Shown here: positions 9,927 to 21,097 of the stretch, piece by piece
Position numbering within the stretch: position 1 is the first letter of the stretch
How the letters are laid out: the number at the start of each line of letters is the position of its first letter
Assembly (NCBI RefSeq): GCF_050947875.1
Contig: NC_134573.1
Coordinates: 52,874,115-52,938,114, forward strand
Reading direction: 5' to 3'
From: Dermacentor variabilis
Lineage: Eukaryota > Arthropoda > Arachnida > Ixodida > Ixodidae
DNA: 64,000 nt
The notes under the pieces: model-generated
Seen by the model: the letters and a program-made list of their open reading frames with translations, nothing else
Told to the model about the DNA's origin: nothing
The model's database searches: none
Made by a program: the position numbers and the translations under genes

Positions 9927-11180
9927 TTAGCATTGAAGCAATGTCTAGACGCACCATATTGCCAAATTTGTCACTTCTGTGTAGCCGATTTAAATTTTGT
10001 TACCCACGTCGCACATGCGGCAGCCTATGATACTGACTTTTTCGCTGGTTGCTGACACTTTACCGATTGTTCTACTTGTCTATCAGGGTGCCTTCCATGT
10101 GGCACACTTTTTGGGGAAGGAGGTTAATGAAGTATAAATAGATAAATGGATATCACAAATTGTGTGAAGTACCCTGTGAATGCTAATCTCACAAAGAACT
10201 TGGGGTTTTTTATGAGATTACTTAGTACGTAGCACAAATCACTTAGTATGCATAATTCTGAATTTTGGTCATGCGTCATGTATCGGCCGCACTATGAAAC
10301 AGCAAGGCATTGCACAATTCGTTGCAGTGCGAGATGTGGATGTCGCGTCAAGCCTGTTGTGCCTATGCATTTACGGCAAAATGAAAATGCATTGAAAATC
10401 TTAGTCTGCTGGCTTGCATGAAAAAAATACTTCACAGTGTTTGCTGTGTTCACTGTTGGTGCATGTGCCAGTGGTTCAGTGTATTTTCTTTTTGGGGGGG
10501 GGGGGGGGGGGGGTCAGCGTTATTCTGTATGGACAAATCCTATATATTTTCGTCTCATAATGGGGCTCTAATTCTTCAGCAGTAGAACAATGCAGATCCA
10601 ATGCTCTGCAGAACTCAGTGTGCGTGAAGATGTCGTGAACCACAAAGGCAAAATTACATATCGGGCGAAATGTGGTACAGATGCCAATGAAAAGTGGGTC
10701 TTTAACCCACCATGATAAAAATAAAGATTGCAGAGCGAATAGACCTTTTGTACAGCTTTATAGCAATGATTACACAAACTGTGACATGCTCAAACGTGTA
10801 AAAGCTTGCCGCAATGCCAAAGTAGGATGAGCGATATGCAGCATATTTTGGCATTGAACATGTCTTGTGAATGCTATTTTTATTGTAAGCCTCAAGCCTC
10901 GCTATCACGCCTTTCCCTCCGGCACTCCCTTTACTGAAACGCAGCACTGTCTTTCTATTGGTGTCATGATGATGATGGTAACGGCAGCAGTAAGGCTGGT
11001 TAATGCTTGCCCCTTTGATTCTTGCGAGTTTAGTGGTACAGAATATGGCACGTGCATACACCTGTGCAGAAAAATTTTATGCTTGTGGTGATTTGTTGGA
11101 GACTTAATTCGTGTTGGCACATATCAAAGATGTGCGCCATTGTGGCTAAATAACTAGATCATTGGTGAGGTTGAAGACTC
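9927..11180. other. No gene seen; contains a 20-base G run
   Basis: AT-rich DNA with no recognisable coding. A run of 20 G residues lies at 10494-10513. It could be the interior or 3' part of the Harbinger-type element, but no inverted terminus was recognised. Confidence 0.4.
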
Positions 11181-11212
11181 ATTGTATCGGTATAGAAGCT
11201 TGAAGCTGAATT

Positions 11213-11310
11213 GTACCACAATTCGACGGGACACAAAGAAGAGAAATACACACAGCAGAACGCTCTGCTGTGTGTGTTGCTCTTCCTTGTGTGCCGTCGA
11301 ATTGTTGCAC
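11213..11310. repeat. Imperfect inverted repeat (about 47-bp arms)
   Basis: Arms 11213-11259 and 11264-11310 pair with about six mismatches around a 4-base centre (ACGC, 11260-11263). The inner 12 pairs, down to 11248, are perfect. The inverted repeat overlaps the first unit of the 120-bp tandem repeat. Confidence 0.75.
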
Positions 11311-11480
11311 GATCCAACTTCAAATAGAGCATTGGGCCTCTTTGGTGCAGGACCGAGGAAGGGAAATACACACAGCAGAACGCTCTGCTGTGTGTGTTAC
11401 TCTTCTTTGTGTGCCGTCAAATTGTTGCGCGATCCAACTTCAAATAGAGCATTGGGCCTCTTTGGTGCAGGACCGAGGAA
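11241..11480. repeat. Two tandem 120-bp units
   Basis: Units 11241-11360 and 11361-11480 are close to identical. Each carries the palindromic CAGCAGAACGCTCTGCTG core followed by a shared block ending GACCGAGGAAG. The open frames here are by-products of the repeat. Confidence 0.85.
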
Positions 11481-12660
11481 GTGTGAGCTATTCGACACCA
11501 TGCCAGTGCCTTGCCACACAATTATGGAAGTCTGAAGGTTTGCAAACAAAGCTTTGCTTTCAAATCCACCTGCTCATGTAATACAAGCGCTAATTGATAG
11601 AACCAACATGCAAAAATAATGGTGAAATGAATGGCCTTTGAAAATTTGTATGTTGACACTATGACATAATAGGTGCTACAGCGAACTCGACAATTGTACT
11701 GGACAGAGCACTTTGTTTCCTATGTGAAGCACATGCTTTCATTACATGCTGTGCAGATAACCAAGCTCAGTTTGTTTTAATGAGGTACACAACATTCACT
11801 GTAATCTGTTTTTTGATTCTAAAGTGCCAAACACCACCTCTTTTTCAAGGATGTCATGGGAATATTTGGCGAGAACTGTTTACAGCCCCTCATAATGGAA
11901 GTGTGGCCAGCCAGCTTTACTTTGGTGCCTTTATAGATTTCTGTTCCTGATCATTGTGTGCTATCAAGTTTCTAAAGTCTGTGCAACCAGTGCAAGGCAT
12001 TACGTGATTCTATAGTCAGATACAACTTTAGGAGGCCGCAGAATCTGCACTTCAACGGCAGGTGAACACAAGCCTGCACCAATGGGCACACACACTACAC
12101 TGACGTTGTGCGGCTGGACGCACTAATACCCGCTCATTGGAGAGGGACTATTTCTTTAGACGTGGAGGCAATCGGCTGCTGCGCTTTGGTCATCTGGGTG
12201 GGGCCTCTCCTCTCTTGTGAAGTTGTATCCGACTAGAGGATGCTGCTTTTCACACAACACAAAAGGACAAAGTGTACAATTATTTGGCCTATGAAATGGA
12301 TACATCACAAGTGAGCTATGCATGGGCTTAAGCTGTGTGAAAATTAGTACATGCAAATATATGACATTGTTAAAGAATATGTGGTATCGAACATGCATGT
12401 AATGGCATGTTTAAATCGGGGAGTGTTGCATTCATGTGCACAGTCTATAGGTGATAGCATTATTAAGGTCATGCCGTTTCCTGTCGTTTCATTGTGAAAT
12501 ACACACACTGTTCATCTTGTGGCTAATCAACACCCACTGTATTCTTGCACATAGAAAGAACAAACAGCACAATGACATATATGCTGCATTAGTGTCTTTT
12601 TCATTTACACGGTCCAGGTTTTTACGTGTTTGCCCATTTTGAAGAGACATCAAATGCATG
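11481..12660. other. No gene seen
   Basis: AT-rich sequence with only short overlapping open frames, none with a recognisable motif. Confidence 0.4.
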
Positions 12661-12903
12661 TTACAAGTGTCCCAATATGCACAGCACAATGTTTACTGCA
12701 ATAATTTTATTCATGTTCTTGAATAATAAACAAAATAATAAACTGAAAGCTCCTTTATAAGGTGTGTTCTGGGGGCTCGACTGGAAAGCAGTGAGTGCAC
12801 TGATCCTACTGTTGCAGAGCAGCCCTCTGGACAGCAGAGCACGTGCCTGGCGCTCGCCTACTGCCACCAGGCGGTTGAGTGCCTCCAGCAACAGAATGTT
12901 TTG
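12661..12903 (-). CDS. Possible terminal exon of a Myb/SANT- or MADF-like accessory protein
   Basis: On the minus strand a good splice acceptor (TTTCTTTTGCAG, ending at 12904) is followed by an open frame beginning QNILLLEALNRLV and continuing GERQARALL. This Leu/Glu/Arg-rich pattern resembles the C-terminal helix of the Myb/SANT-like proteins that accompany Harbinger transposases. An AATAAA lies at 12706-12711 on the same strand, inside the open frame, so the true end is probably earlier or the exon is decayed. It faces the transposase remnant at 9.4-9.9 kb, as convergent genes would in such an element. No upstream exon was recognised. This is a weak, context-driven call. Confidence 0.28.
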   Translation of the reverse strand, partial: QNILLLEALNRLVAVGERQARALLSRGLLCNSRISALTAFQSSPQNTPYKGAFSLLFCLLFKNMNKIIAVNIVLCILGHL

Positions 12904-13267
12904 CTGCAAAAGAAAGTGGATTGTTGGAATGAATCAACCGCATATAAATTATTATTTACAAATAAAAATGCTCATTGCACTATGGGTACTAACTGCCCTT
13001 AACTGTGGAGGCCTTTAGTGTATGCATAATAAAACAATTTGTCGGGACAACCTTGCTTTATTTTTCATAACGGGTTGTTTTTTTCAGAGCCAATTGTAAT
13101 GTTTATTAGTGTGCCAACAGCTGAGGTGTCCTCGAACCTTCACGAGTCTCTACTGTCAGCACCACAAAACCTATTTTTGTTCGCTGCAAAATCAATGGCG
13201 CTCCCTACAATCCCGTCGTATGCGAGCTGATTGCATCCTATGCATACAAACATCATATTTTTGTCCC

Positions 13268-13760
13268 GTTACGTAATTTTCTACCATCCTCGGCTGCAGG
13301 TGTCTCTCCTTGACATCCATTCTGTCACGCTTATGTAATCACCTGTTATAAGTTGGCAACAAGTGATTGAAGACGTGCATGGCCTGCCCACCGATTCCAT
13401 TTTTTTTTCTTAATCTCAACTAGCATATCAGTTGCCACGGTTTACTACGCCACTGTCTTCCTGCCTTAATGCTATCTCCAACAATTTTTGTTACTTCGCT
13501 TTCTGCACAGTCCTCGACTTCTCAAGTTTCTTTGTTAACCTCCAGGTTTATGTCCCATATTGCATAACCGGTAGAATGCAACGATTCTAAACATTTTTCA
13601 AGGATATAGGTAACGTGGCGATCACGATGCGGGAATGCCTCCCATGTGCTGTTCAACCCATGAAATTTTTGTATAAGTTTCCTGCTTTATATCAGTACCT
13701 GCTATTGATATTTTACCTGGATAAAATACTCTTCCATAGATTCTGCGGGCTGAATGTCAC
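13268..13760 (-). pseudogene. Old RTE-clade LINE 3' remnant
   Basis: Read on the minus strand, the sequence tracks the RTE at 61.08-61.54 kb in order. It has a counterpart of the AACCTGGAGG block (complement near 13545), a TTGAGATTAAGAAAAAAAAATGG block (complement near 13412) matching the IEKKKW-type segment, GGGCAGGCCATG for the Ala-Gly-His motif, and an ACAGAATGGAT...GGCAGAAA-like block toward 13290. Indels are frequent and no frame survives beyond about 20 codons. It is clearly older than the 58.8-kb copy. Confidence 0.65.
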
Positions 13761-16093
13761 TGATGAATTTCTGTTATATCACTAAGTTAGTGAAGGTTAC
13801 CTTTATCTTTTCCATATTTTCGCGGGCCCACGTACATGTAAAAGCACAAACACTCTTATGCTCTCAATGCCTTTTTTAAACTGCTGGACATTTAGTTCGT
13901 TACTACGAAAGTGACTTAATCCGTGCACTATTATTATGCTAAATATGAAACAGTAGAAATATACTTATCCGCAGTTTGTCGATGCCTCCGTCACTGTGTT
14001 GGTTGCGAGATCCATCGTCGGCACCACCTCCTTGTCGCATCGTAGCTATATCGGCTGCCTTCCTTTTGCACACACTATGCAATATTCGTGACGCTCGCAG
14101 TCACGCAGAGTGGAGGAACTCAGCGCACTCACAGAAGCAGCACCGGATAAGTTGTTTGTTCAGGATTGTGCCGTGAACAGTAGGTACGCGTTGCGATCTG
14201 TAAAATCGCCTAAGCTATTCGCAGTCTTTCGGGGTGCACGGAAAGATTGCTCACGGAAGAACAGAACTATCCAAGAAATAGTGGTCATTGTCGAGCCTGA
14301 TCACTACGTCGCGCACTGCAAGCTCGTTGTACGAGTTTGTTTACACTGGGCCTCTTCGATGTTTAGCCGCCATGCTCGCCCGATGAATGTATGTGATGAC
14401 GCCACCACAGCGTTCCCTCGTGGTATAATGCGAAGCGTACTAAATTACAAATTAGTCGAATACACATTCAGTGTACATATTGTAAGCTTTAAAATGCTTT
14501 TAAACCACGTCAAACTAACTAATAATATTGTATTAAATGCATTTGTTTTATAACTCGCTTGTGCGTGTAATGCACTCGGTGGAACGACAAACAAGTGAAA
14601 GAAGGCACGACCATGCACCGACGGTATGATCACGTGAGCCCCAGTTTGTCGACCGCCCAGAAGGCAACGCCCAAGGAATGATAGCCACCCAGAGTGAATC
14701 TAGATAAACCAATGAAACTGGAGGCTTGTCGAAAGATAAACTGTGTCTCGGTACCATTTGTGCTTTCATCTTGGGGTGTCGCCAGAGCTCGTGAAGATCC
14801 CGAGTTTCGCCAAACTCGGCGCATCCTGCATAGCACCCCTGGAGCAATAACCACAGCAAAGCTACCGCGGCGGGCTCAAAAAATGTTGATTTGACCTGAT
14901 ACCCCTTCCGTATTGTCGCCTAGATCCTGTGGCTCGTTCCATTCAATTATTTCGTATCTGCTTCTATGCGCCCTGCGTAAGCTGGCCGTTTAACACATTT
15001 GCATTGGTTTAATTTCTTAAAAATAGCAGAAACGTACCGTACCGTACCTTGAACATCAATTTCTCTCAATGCCCCGGAACCGCTGTCGTGTCAAGTAGTA
15101 GCGTTTTCTTACCTCCTCACGTCGGCTTTTCGTTATCCCTCCCCCTCCCCCGTTCTTCTATGGGAACTGCGATCAAGGAGTGGCAAGTTATTATGAGAGA
15201 GCTTTAGCAGTGCCGTATTGCCGTACCGTAAAAGGGGCACGCGGTACTGTACTATCGTTAACTGCGATGTTAACCGCGATTATGTTAATCGCGATCACCG
15301 AAGAGATTTTAGCTGCGTGTGTAGCTCTATGCCTAGGGTAACGTGATAATGATCATCGTGGCTAACATTCATGCCTTCCGTAGTGCAATAAATATGCGCT
15401 GAGCACTAAAATCTTCATCTTGGCGAATACTCAAAAGCTTTAGTTTGTCCATACGCATATGATTTATTACGTAAGTGCGGGTCACAACAAACGTAGACTC
15501 CAGTCACAAGGCCGGCAGCGACACCTTGTGACACTTTAAGCTAGAAGACGTAAAAAAAATATTTGTTGCGTAGGTATTTTCTCTAAGCAATATATAAAAT
15601 GGCCGTTTGTTGCAAATTGCACTGCTGCCGACAATCTACATCAGTAGATAAGTAGAATATATTTAGTTACGGCAGTACAAACCCTGCGTTCTCTTTCAAT
15701 AAATTCTACGTCACTAGAAGGCGCCACCAACCCGAAGTGTTTTTTTCTTTACTACCTTTCATTTTCTGTTTTTCTTTTAGATGTCTTTTTCTTTTTTAAT
15801 ACTCTTTTTCCTCTCACATGTCTGTTACAAAGGGTACGGCCACAAGTTCAGTTCAGGTCAAGTATACCTTCCGGTTAGAAGGGTTAGAATACTTGCTGCC
15901 ACTTCGCCCGGTCGCAGAAGGTGAATTAAACTTAACCCGAGCCTTGGTCCTAGCTTGGTGGCAAACGCACGCTAGACACGGACACGCCCGGTGTGGACAT
16001 GGCCACACTCAAGTTTCGCGCTACGTGTGTGGCTCGGTGCGGCTCGGCTCGCAAAACATTGTGCGTGCGGAGCCTTAACAACTCCTTACTATC
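13761..16093. other. No gene seen
   Basis: Mixed AT-rich and GC-rich DNA. It contains an 8-bp perfect hairpin (CCGAGTTT/AAACTCGG, about 14800-14819) and the 28-mer shared with 7664-7691. Open frames at 14110-14553 (plus) and 14548-14859 (minus) show no domain. A TTAACCGCGAT/TTAATCGCGAT repetition lies near 15265-15295. Confidence 0.4.
14812..14839. repeat. 28-bp sequence shared, inverted, with 7664-7691
   Basis: Exact reverse complement of 7664-7691. It directly follows the short CCGAGTTT hairpin. Confidence 0.6.
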
Positions 16094-16135
16094 GTGGCTG
16101 TCCTTGCCATCTTACTAGATGGCAAGGACAGCCAC
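16094..16135. repeat. Perfect 19-bp hairpin with 4-base loop
   Basis: Arms 16094-16112 and 16117-16135 are exact reverse complements around TACT. The structure is too short and too perfect for a typical animal pre-miRNA and more like a snap-back or template-switch scar. Confidence 0.8.
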
Positions 16136-16354
16136 ACGGAAGGCCACACGGAAAGTCTTTCCGAATGGTAGAGTGCACGCATGCAAAGTCCTCGGCCGGT
16201 ACACCATTACGGAAGTTACTGTACGGTAAGTTAGCACTGTTAAAAGTCTCCATTCACTCGTTTCGCGACTGCGTCGATTCTACCATTGTTTACGTCCTCT
16301 CACCCCTCCTCTCTACTATTCTACCTAGCTTCCCTCTGCACATGCACGTTAATA

Positions 16355-17038
16355 ATAATGGAAGATCTTCAGTTTCTGCAATGGTATTGCTGGGATTTGG
16401 CGAGGTCGGACGCTGCCAGAGAACTTCGCCTACTTGCATGCAAGAAGTCACAAGATCCGTGGTTTTCAAGTGCCTTCAACTGCATATTACGTAAACTGGA
16501 CCCCATGCTATGGCCACAACTGCCATCTAGCCTTTCCCGCGGCAAAACAACCTTGATGTGCCGCTTGTGGCTGGGAGTGGCGTTCACGAACGCATACTCC
16601 TATCGTTCGGGAATGGGCGAAAGCCCAATGTGCGACTCCTGCGGGTGCGAGGAAACCATCGAGCACCTATTGTGTACCAGCCCTCGCTACAATGTCCAAC
16701 GCCTCTCTCTGCGGGCAACTTTACACCGACTGGACTCGAGACCGTTCACCGAGTCAAAGATTCTCGGACCGTGGCCACACCCGTCACTGGCTCGAAAAGC
16801 GATTCGCGCACTAGTGCAATACTTGAAGAGCACCGGCTTAAGAGACCATTTAAAGTGTCGTTGTGTATAGTGTCCCTCCCACACGCACTCAGCGCTTACT
16901 CTCTCCATTTTTTCCTCTTTCTGTTCCGCTTTCCCCCACACCCCAGTGTAGAGTAGCAAACCGGATGGCCTTCTGGTTTACCTCCTCGCATTTCCTATTC
17001 TTGTTTTCTCTCTCTTTGCTGGGCTAATGAATAATTAC
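16355..17038 (+). pseudogene. I-like LINE 3' end: post-RNase H zinc motif and 3' UTR
   Basis: The frame ending at the stop at 16870 carries SRGKTTLMCRLWLGVAFT and then a CxxC-x7-H-x4-C zinc-like motif (CDSC...HLLC at about 16629-16670), followed by the ILGPWP and RALVQYL segments. This is the region distal to RNase H in I/R1-group ORF2 proteins, comparable to 37.9-38.15 kb on the other strand. The RNase H and RT are missing, so the copy is strongly 5' truncated; the true start is probably between 16300 and 16370. A pyrimidine-rich 3' UTR follows to about 17038. Confidence 0.8.
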
Positions 17039-17688
17039 AGATCTTAACAAGCTAAAATGGTGACGCACAGAGAGCTCCAGAGGGCATTGTGCTCATTCGT
17101 TGTAGTGCAAAGGTCAAGCGAGTTTCTCGTGAGTCCTTTATTCTCTGCCACGTCCTTCCGATTTACACACACGCTCTGGGGCACCCCCGATGTAGCGTGA
17201 AAGACAGCCACAGCAGCATCAGTAGGAAGCCTAAGCAAGAGGCACCGAAAGCTTGGCTTTTAGAAGAAAAGCACTTCACTGGCTACCTCCCTCTGAGTAA
17301 AGGGAAGAGGGCAATGGGAAGAAAGGGTAGAGTGAAAGAGGAATGTGGTAAACATCCGGCTGCTTTAAGGCCAAGTACGTGAATAAGCACACTCAAAAGC
17401 ACATGCGCGGTTTGCTTCCACTGGCTGCTGGCTTAGCCAAAGTGTATGTATTGCCAAATGAAAACAAGCGCACGTGAAACGCATTCTCGTATATTACTGT
17501 GGTGAGCGACAGCAGCTTTTGTGCACTAGCGTGTTTCGCAAGATCCAGGAGCTCCGACTTTAGGGCAACTTGTGACATTTGCACGCCGAATGCCGAAACT
17601 GTATGGGTGAAGCTCTTTCCTACAGCACTCTTTGAAGAATTTGCACCGTTTGGGGCTTCTCTTGTCCCACTACAATTATACACCATAA
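17039..17688. other. No gene seen
   Basis: No recognisable coding or RNA gene. The minus-strand open frame at 17393-17686 has no known domain. Confidence 0.4.
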
Positions 17689-18110
17689 AACAACTTTACA
17701 CCCTTTGGAGTGTATATCTGCCACCCAACAATAATCATCATCTCTCTAGCCCGTGTTTCCTTAGAAACGCGGCTATCGTTATTTTCCTGTCGAGAATGCT
17801 CGGTCATGCTGATAACGCACATGCCGTTCGTAACTTGGAACTACCGGGCTCGGAGCCCACATTATATTTGTGTGGCAAATATACTCCCCAAATTGTGCAA
17901 CTGTTTTTTAGAGTGTAGACATCTGGCTTGCATGCATTTCATTTCTTTAACGCTGCGAGCCCGGTACTTACATATCCCGAACGGCTAGCGCCTTATCAGC
18001 CTGACATAGCACTCTAGACAGTAAAGTAGGCAGCTGCAAGTTTTCAAGAAAGGCAACGCGAGCAAGGCAGCTGATCAAGAGTGAAGTCAGTTTCCATGAT
18101 CGCGAAGGAG
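17689..18110. mobile_element. Imperfect foldback (long inverted-repeat) element
   Basis: The segment 17735-17855 pairs with the reverse complement of about 17957-18080, including matching blocks CTGATAA, GCCGTTCG and TACCGGGCTCG. Inside, a second inverted pair (17689-17723 with 17869-17902) carries the ACACCCTTTGGAGTGTAT motif that also appears near 45361-45400. No coding was found, so it is presumably a non-autonomous DNA element; the superfamily is unknown and the ends are approximate. Confidence 0.55.
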
Positions 18111-18957
18111 CCAGTTGTTTCTCAGACAGTGTCGTAACCTCATAACGGCGCAAAACTCTTGCAGGAGTAGGTACCTAACACACTGCCGGAAGGATTTCAA
18201 CTGGATGCTGAAGTGTCAATAACTCCTTTTTGGAGCATAGATGTAGTAAATAAAAGTGACTTGCCACTTACCCCAATTCACTGCATCAGCGCAAAAGCCG
18301 TTCTGAAACCTCGTTAATAGATTATTTTTATAGAATGTGCGCGCGTTAGTTAGAACGATGTTTTGCCTTGTGGTGGCTTCTCTATGGTCGCGAGAGAATG
18401 CGTACGGCTATTCCCACGTTCTAAGCTTCCTTACCTTAACGCTGCATTGATAGCCTTTTGTGCTTTTCTTCTCTCAATGAGCAAGGCTTCAGCTGACAAC
18501 CGGCTTCTCTTCATTCCTGTTTGTTCCGTCTTGCGTCCGTGTTTGCAAAGCCACCTTTCCGAAACACAAATTCCTACCAACTTGGTCAGGTTTCAGCCTT
18601 TATGATCGTAAGGATGCTCCGTTATTTTGACCGAATATTTGCGAAAATGGTAAATAATAAGGCTTTAACCACGAGGTCCTATTGCAGTACTGCGCGAACC
18701 AAGCACACAGAGCGGAGCACACAGCTGTGGTGCATTGTGGAATAAGCAGCACTGCTAGCGCTGTCATTTTTTCGCACCATGGTCGCCACGAGGCATCGCA
18801 CTCATCCTGACGTCACGTCAGGTGGCACAGCAATGTCGGGCCATCCAAAGGATGATAGGCACGATTTGTCTTTCCATTTTTACGATCCATACAACGTGCT
18901 TGTTTATTCGTGTCTTAATAGGTGGCTTCGTGCGACACTCATTGGTGGAAGAATATA
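18111..18957. other. No gene seen
   Basis: Short overlapping open frames only. No recognisable domain or repeat. Confidence 0.4.
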
Positions 18958-19618
18958 CCGGGTGTTTCAGGGAACACTTTCGGACATTTTTAGAAGTTGC
19001 CTCCGGCAGATAGCACAATTCTAGTCCATGAGGTGTCTACTAGAAGAGGTGGACACTGCTTGCACAAGAAATTGGAAAACATAATTGACAAATATAAAAA
19101 TGACTAATTAAATTTTTAACTATTTAACTTTCGCCACATATTGTAATTTACAAATGTTAGCCAGGGAGTTCACAGAGCAGATCCATTGGAACGAGTTCTC
19201 TTGATGAGACATGTTTCGATATACATTTTCCCGAACTTTGCGCAGAAAGCCGTTGGCGTTCTAGTTGCTTTTTTGCGTCCATGAAGAAAACAGCGTCTTG
19301 TTAAGAAACTAAGTTGAATGACAGTGCGTTTTTACCGCAGATTTGACGGCGCATAACTGTAGATGGTGTGGTCCACATGATTATATTCAAGGGAATAAGT
19401 CTTGCAGGCTCACCCACAAGAATTTGTAAATTTCAAGATGTGACATAAGGTAATTAGTTAAAATTAGCAGTACATTTTTGTTATTTAGTCGATTGTGCAT
19501 TCCATTTTTTTCGCAAGTAATGACTACTTCTTCGAGTAGACAGCTCATTGACTAGACTTGTGCTATGTGCCACAGGCAAGCTTTACAAAATTTTGAAAGT
19601 GTTCGCTGACCCTCCCAG
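18958..19618. mobile_element. MITE-like element with very long terminal inverted repeats
   Basis: The left part from CCGGGTGTTTCAG (18958) matches the reverse complement of the right part ending at about 19618. Paired blocks include AACACTTTC, ATAGCACAA-TCTAGTC and GTGTCTACT/CTGTCTACT, and similarity continues inward for at least 200 bases per arm, including an ATTTACAAAT block. The total is about 660 bp with no coding capacity. The termini (CCGGGTG and CTGGGAG) are imperfect and a target duplication is not clear. The gypsy LTR starts about 12 bp to its right. Confidence 0.7.
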
Positions 19619-19630
19619 TTAGAAGCATAT

Positions 19631-19757
19631 TGCTACGGCATAAGCCGGGCGAGCAGAAGAGGAAGAAGACGTTAGCGTGTGCAGCCTCGGGACGCCATCT
19701 TGACTTCACCATCAATCTCGTCCCTTAAATAAAGCCGGTTTAACATTAACCGTAACA
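19631..19757 (+). repeat. 5' LTR, 127 bp
   Basis: Starts TGCTACGG and ends CGTAACA. It contains an AATAAA polyadenylation signal near 19730. It differs from the 3' LTR at four sites, including A/G near 19642 and C/T near 19735. No obvious TATA box. Confidence 0.95.
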
Positions 19758-19765
19758 GTTTTGTG

Positions 19766-21055
19766 ATGGAGGTGCGGGGTACTTCGACCAAGACGACGGA
19801 GCTGCTGCAGCAAGCACCACGCCGGAGCCGACGCCTCGCTCGACTGCCCCCAACACCACTTGAGATCCCGATGTCCCACAGCGGTGACCAACAGCCTTCT
19901 CTGGCAGCTCCAGTTCGAACAACCGGCGCCTGGATGCATCAGATGGAGCCCCGCCCTTTCTCAGGAAAATTCAGCGAGGATGTGGAGGAATGGCTCACCC
20001 ACTACAAGCGTGTGAGCAAGTACAACGGCTGGAACTCCACGGCTCAGCTCGACAATGTGGTTCTGTTCATCACAGACACTGCGCTAGTGTGGTTCGAGAA
20101 CCATGAAGATATCTGCACAACGTAGGACAGCTTCGTTACTCAGCTTACTGAGTGCTTTGGCGATTCCACCACGAAAAGGAAGCGGGCGGAGCAGACATTG
20201 TTTCAGCGCGCTCAAGTCCCAGGTGAGACCTGTACTACGTACATTGAGGCAATCCTGAAGCTTTGCAGAACGGTCAATCCTCGAATGTCCGAAGAGGACA
20301 AGGTTGGACACCTTCTTAAAGGCATAGCCGAGGATGTGTACAATAATTTAATCGGAAAGGAGAGTCTCGCCTCGGCCGCCGACCTCATCAAGCATTGCCG
20401 CACATTTGAGGCCTTGAAGCTGCGCCGTATCCCGCCTAAGTTCGGCAGGTTAGCAAATGTGACAACGGTGGCAAGCGTTGAAGACAATGACAACTACAGT
20501 TTTCAACTAGACGTTGCGGCAACTATAAGACAAATTGTTCGCGAAGAACTTGAAAGACACACCAAAGGGGCGGATGTCGACCAGCTTGGGTGGGCTCCCA
20601 ACCAACCTCAAGAACATGCATCTGCTGTGTCCGCATCGTCTGCCATGCCAGGCGTTGCAGAGTGTCGAGTAGATCAGCTGCGACAGCACCGACGTACCTT
20701 TCCCGACGACGTGACGCACGATCGACGAACTCGTCGAGCTACCACCACGAATCGGAATTCGGAAGATCGCATTTATTATTCGCAGCATCCCAGGGTTGAC
20801 CCCGAGGTTTACAACGTCGGTCGCGCATCGTCTGTGTGTTACAGCTGTGGCGCCTCGGGACACATTGTTCGTTTTTGTCGCCGGCGCCGACAGACAAGAT
20901 ATGGCCCACCACCAACTTTGCCTACTTTTGAACGTGACAGTTATGACGACCGTTGGCCGACAGACCCTGATAGTGCAAACACCACAGGCGCGCCACCCCG
21001 GAATACCTCGGAAGTGGCGCCACCCCGGAAGTGGCTCGCCAGCTTCAGACCGTAG
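19766..21055 (+). pseudogene. gag: gag of the Ty3/gypsy element, one in-frame stop
   Basis: Capsid/nucleocapsid polyprotein. The ATG at 19766 follows a GTG in frame. Residues about 50-240 form a retrotransposon Gag domain (WLTHYKRV, VWFENHE, AEDVYNNL). One CCHC zinc knuckle (C-x2-C-x4-H-x4-C) lies at 20837-20878. A TAG at 20123-20125 interrupts the capsid region. The frame ends with another TAG at 21053-21055, and pol continues in the same frame. However, the +1 frame over about 21030-21137 encodes a Ser/Arg/Pro-rich tail ending SPLPSGN, which looks like a normal gag C-terminus overlapping the pol start by 40 bp. An indel between about 20940 and 21030 may therefore have moved the current gag end; a 14-bp direct repeat (about 20990 and 21017) lies there. 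Confidence 0.9.
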
Positions 21056-21097
21056 CCTGACGCCCCCAACCAGTCGCCAACGCCGTTCACCGTCACC

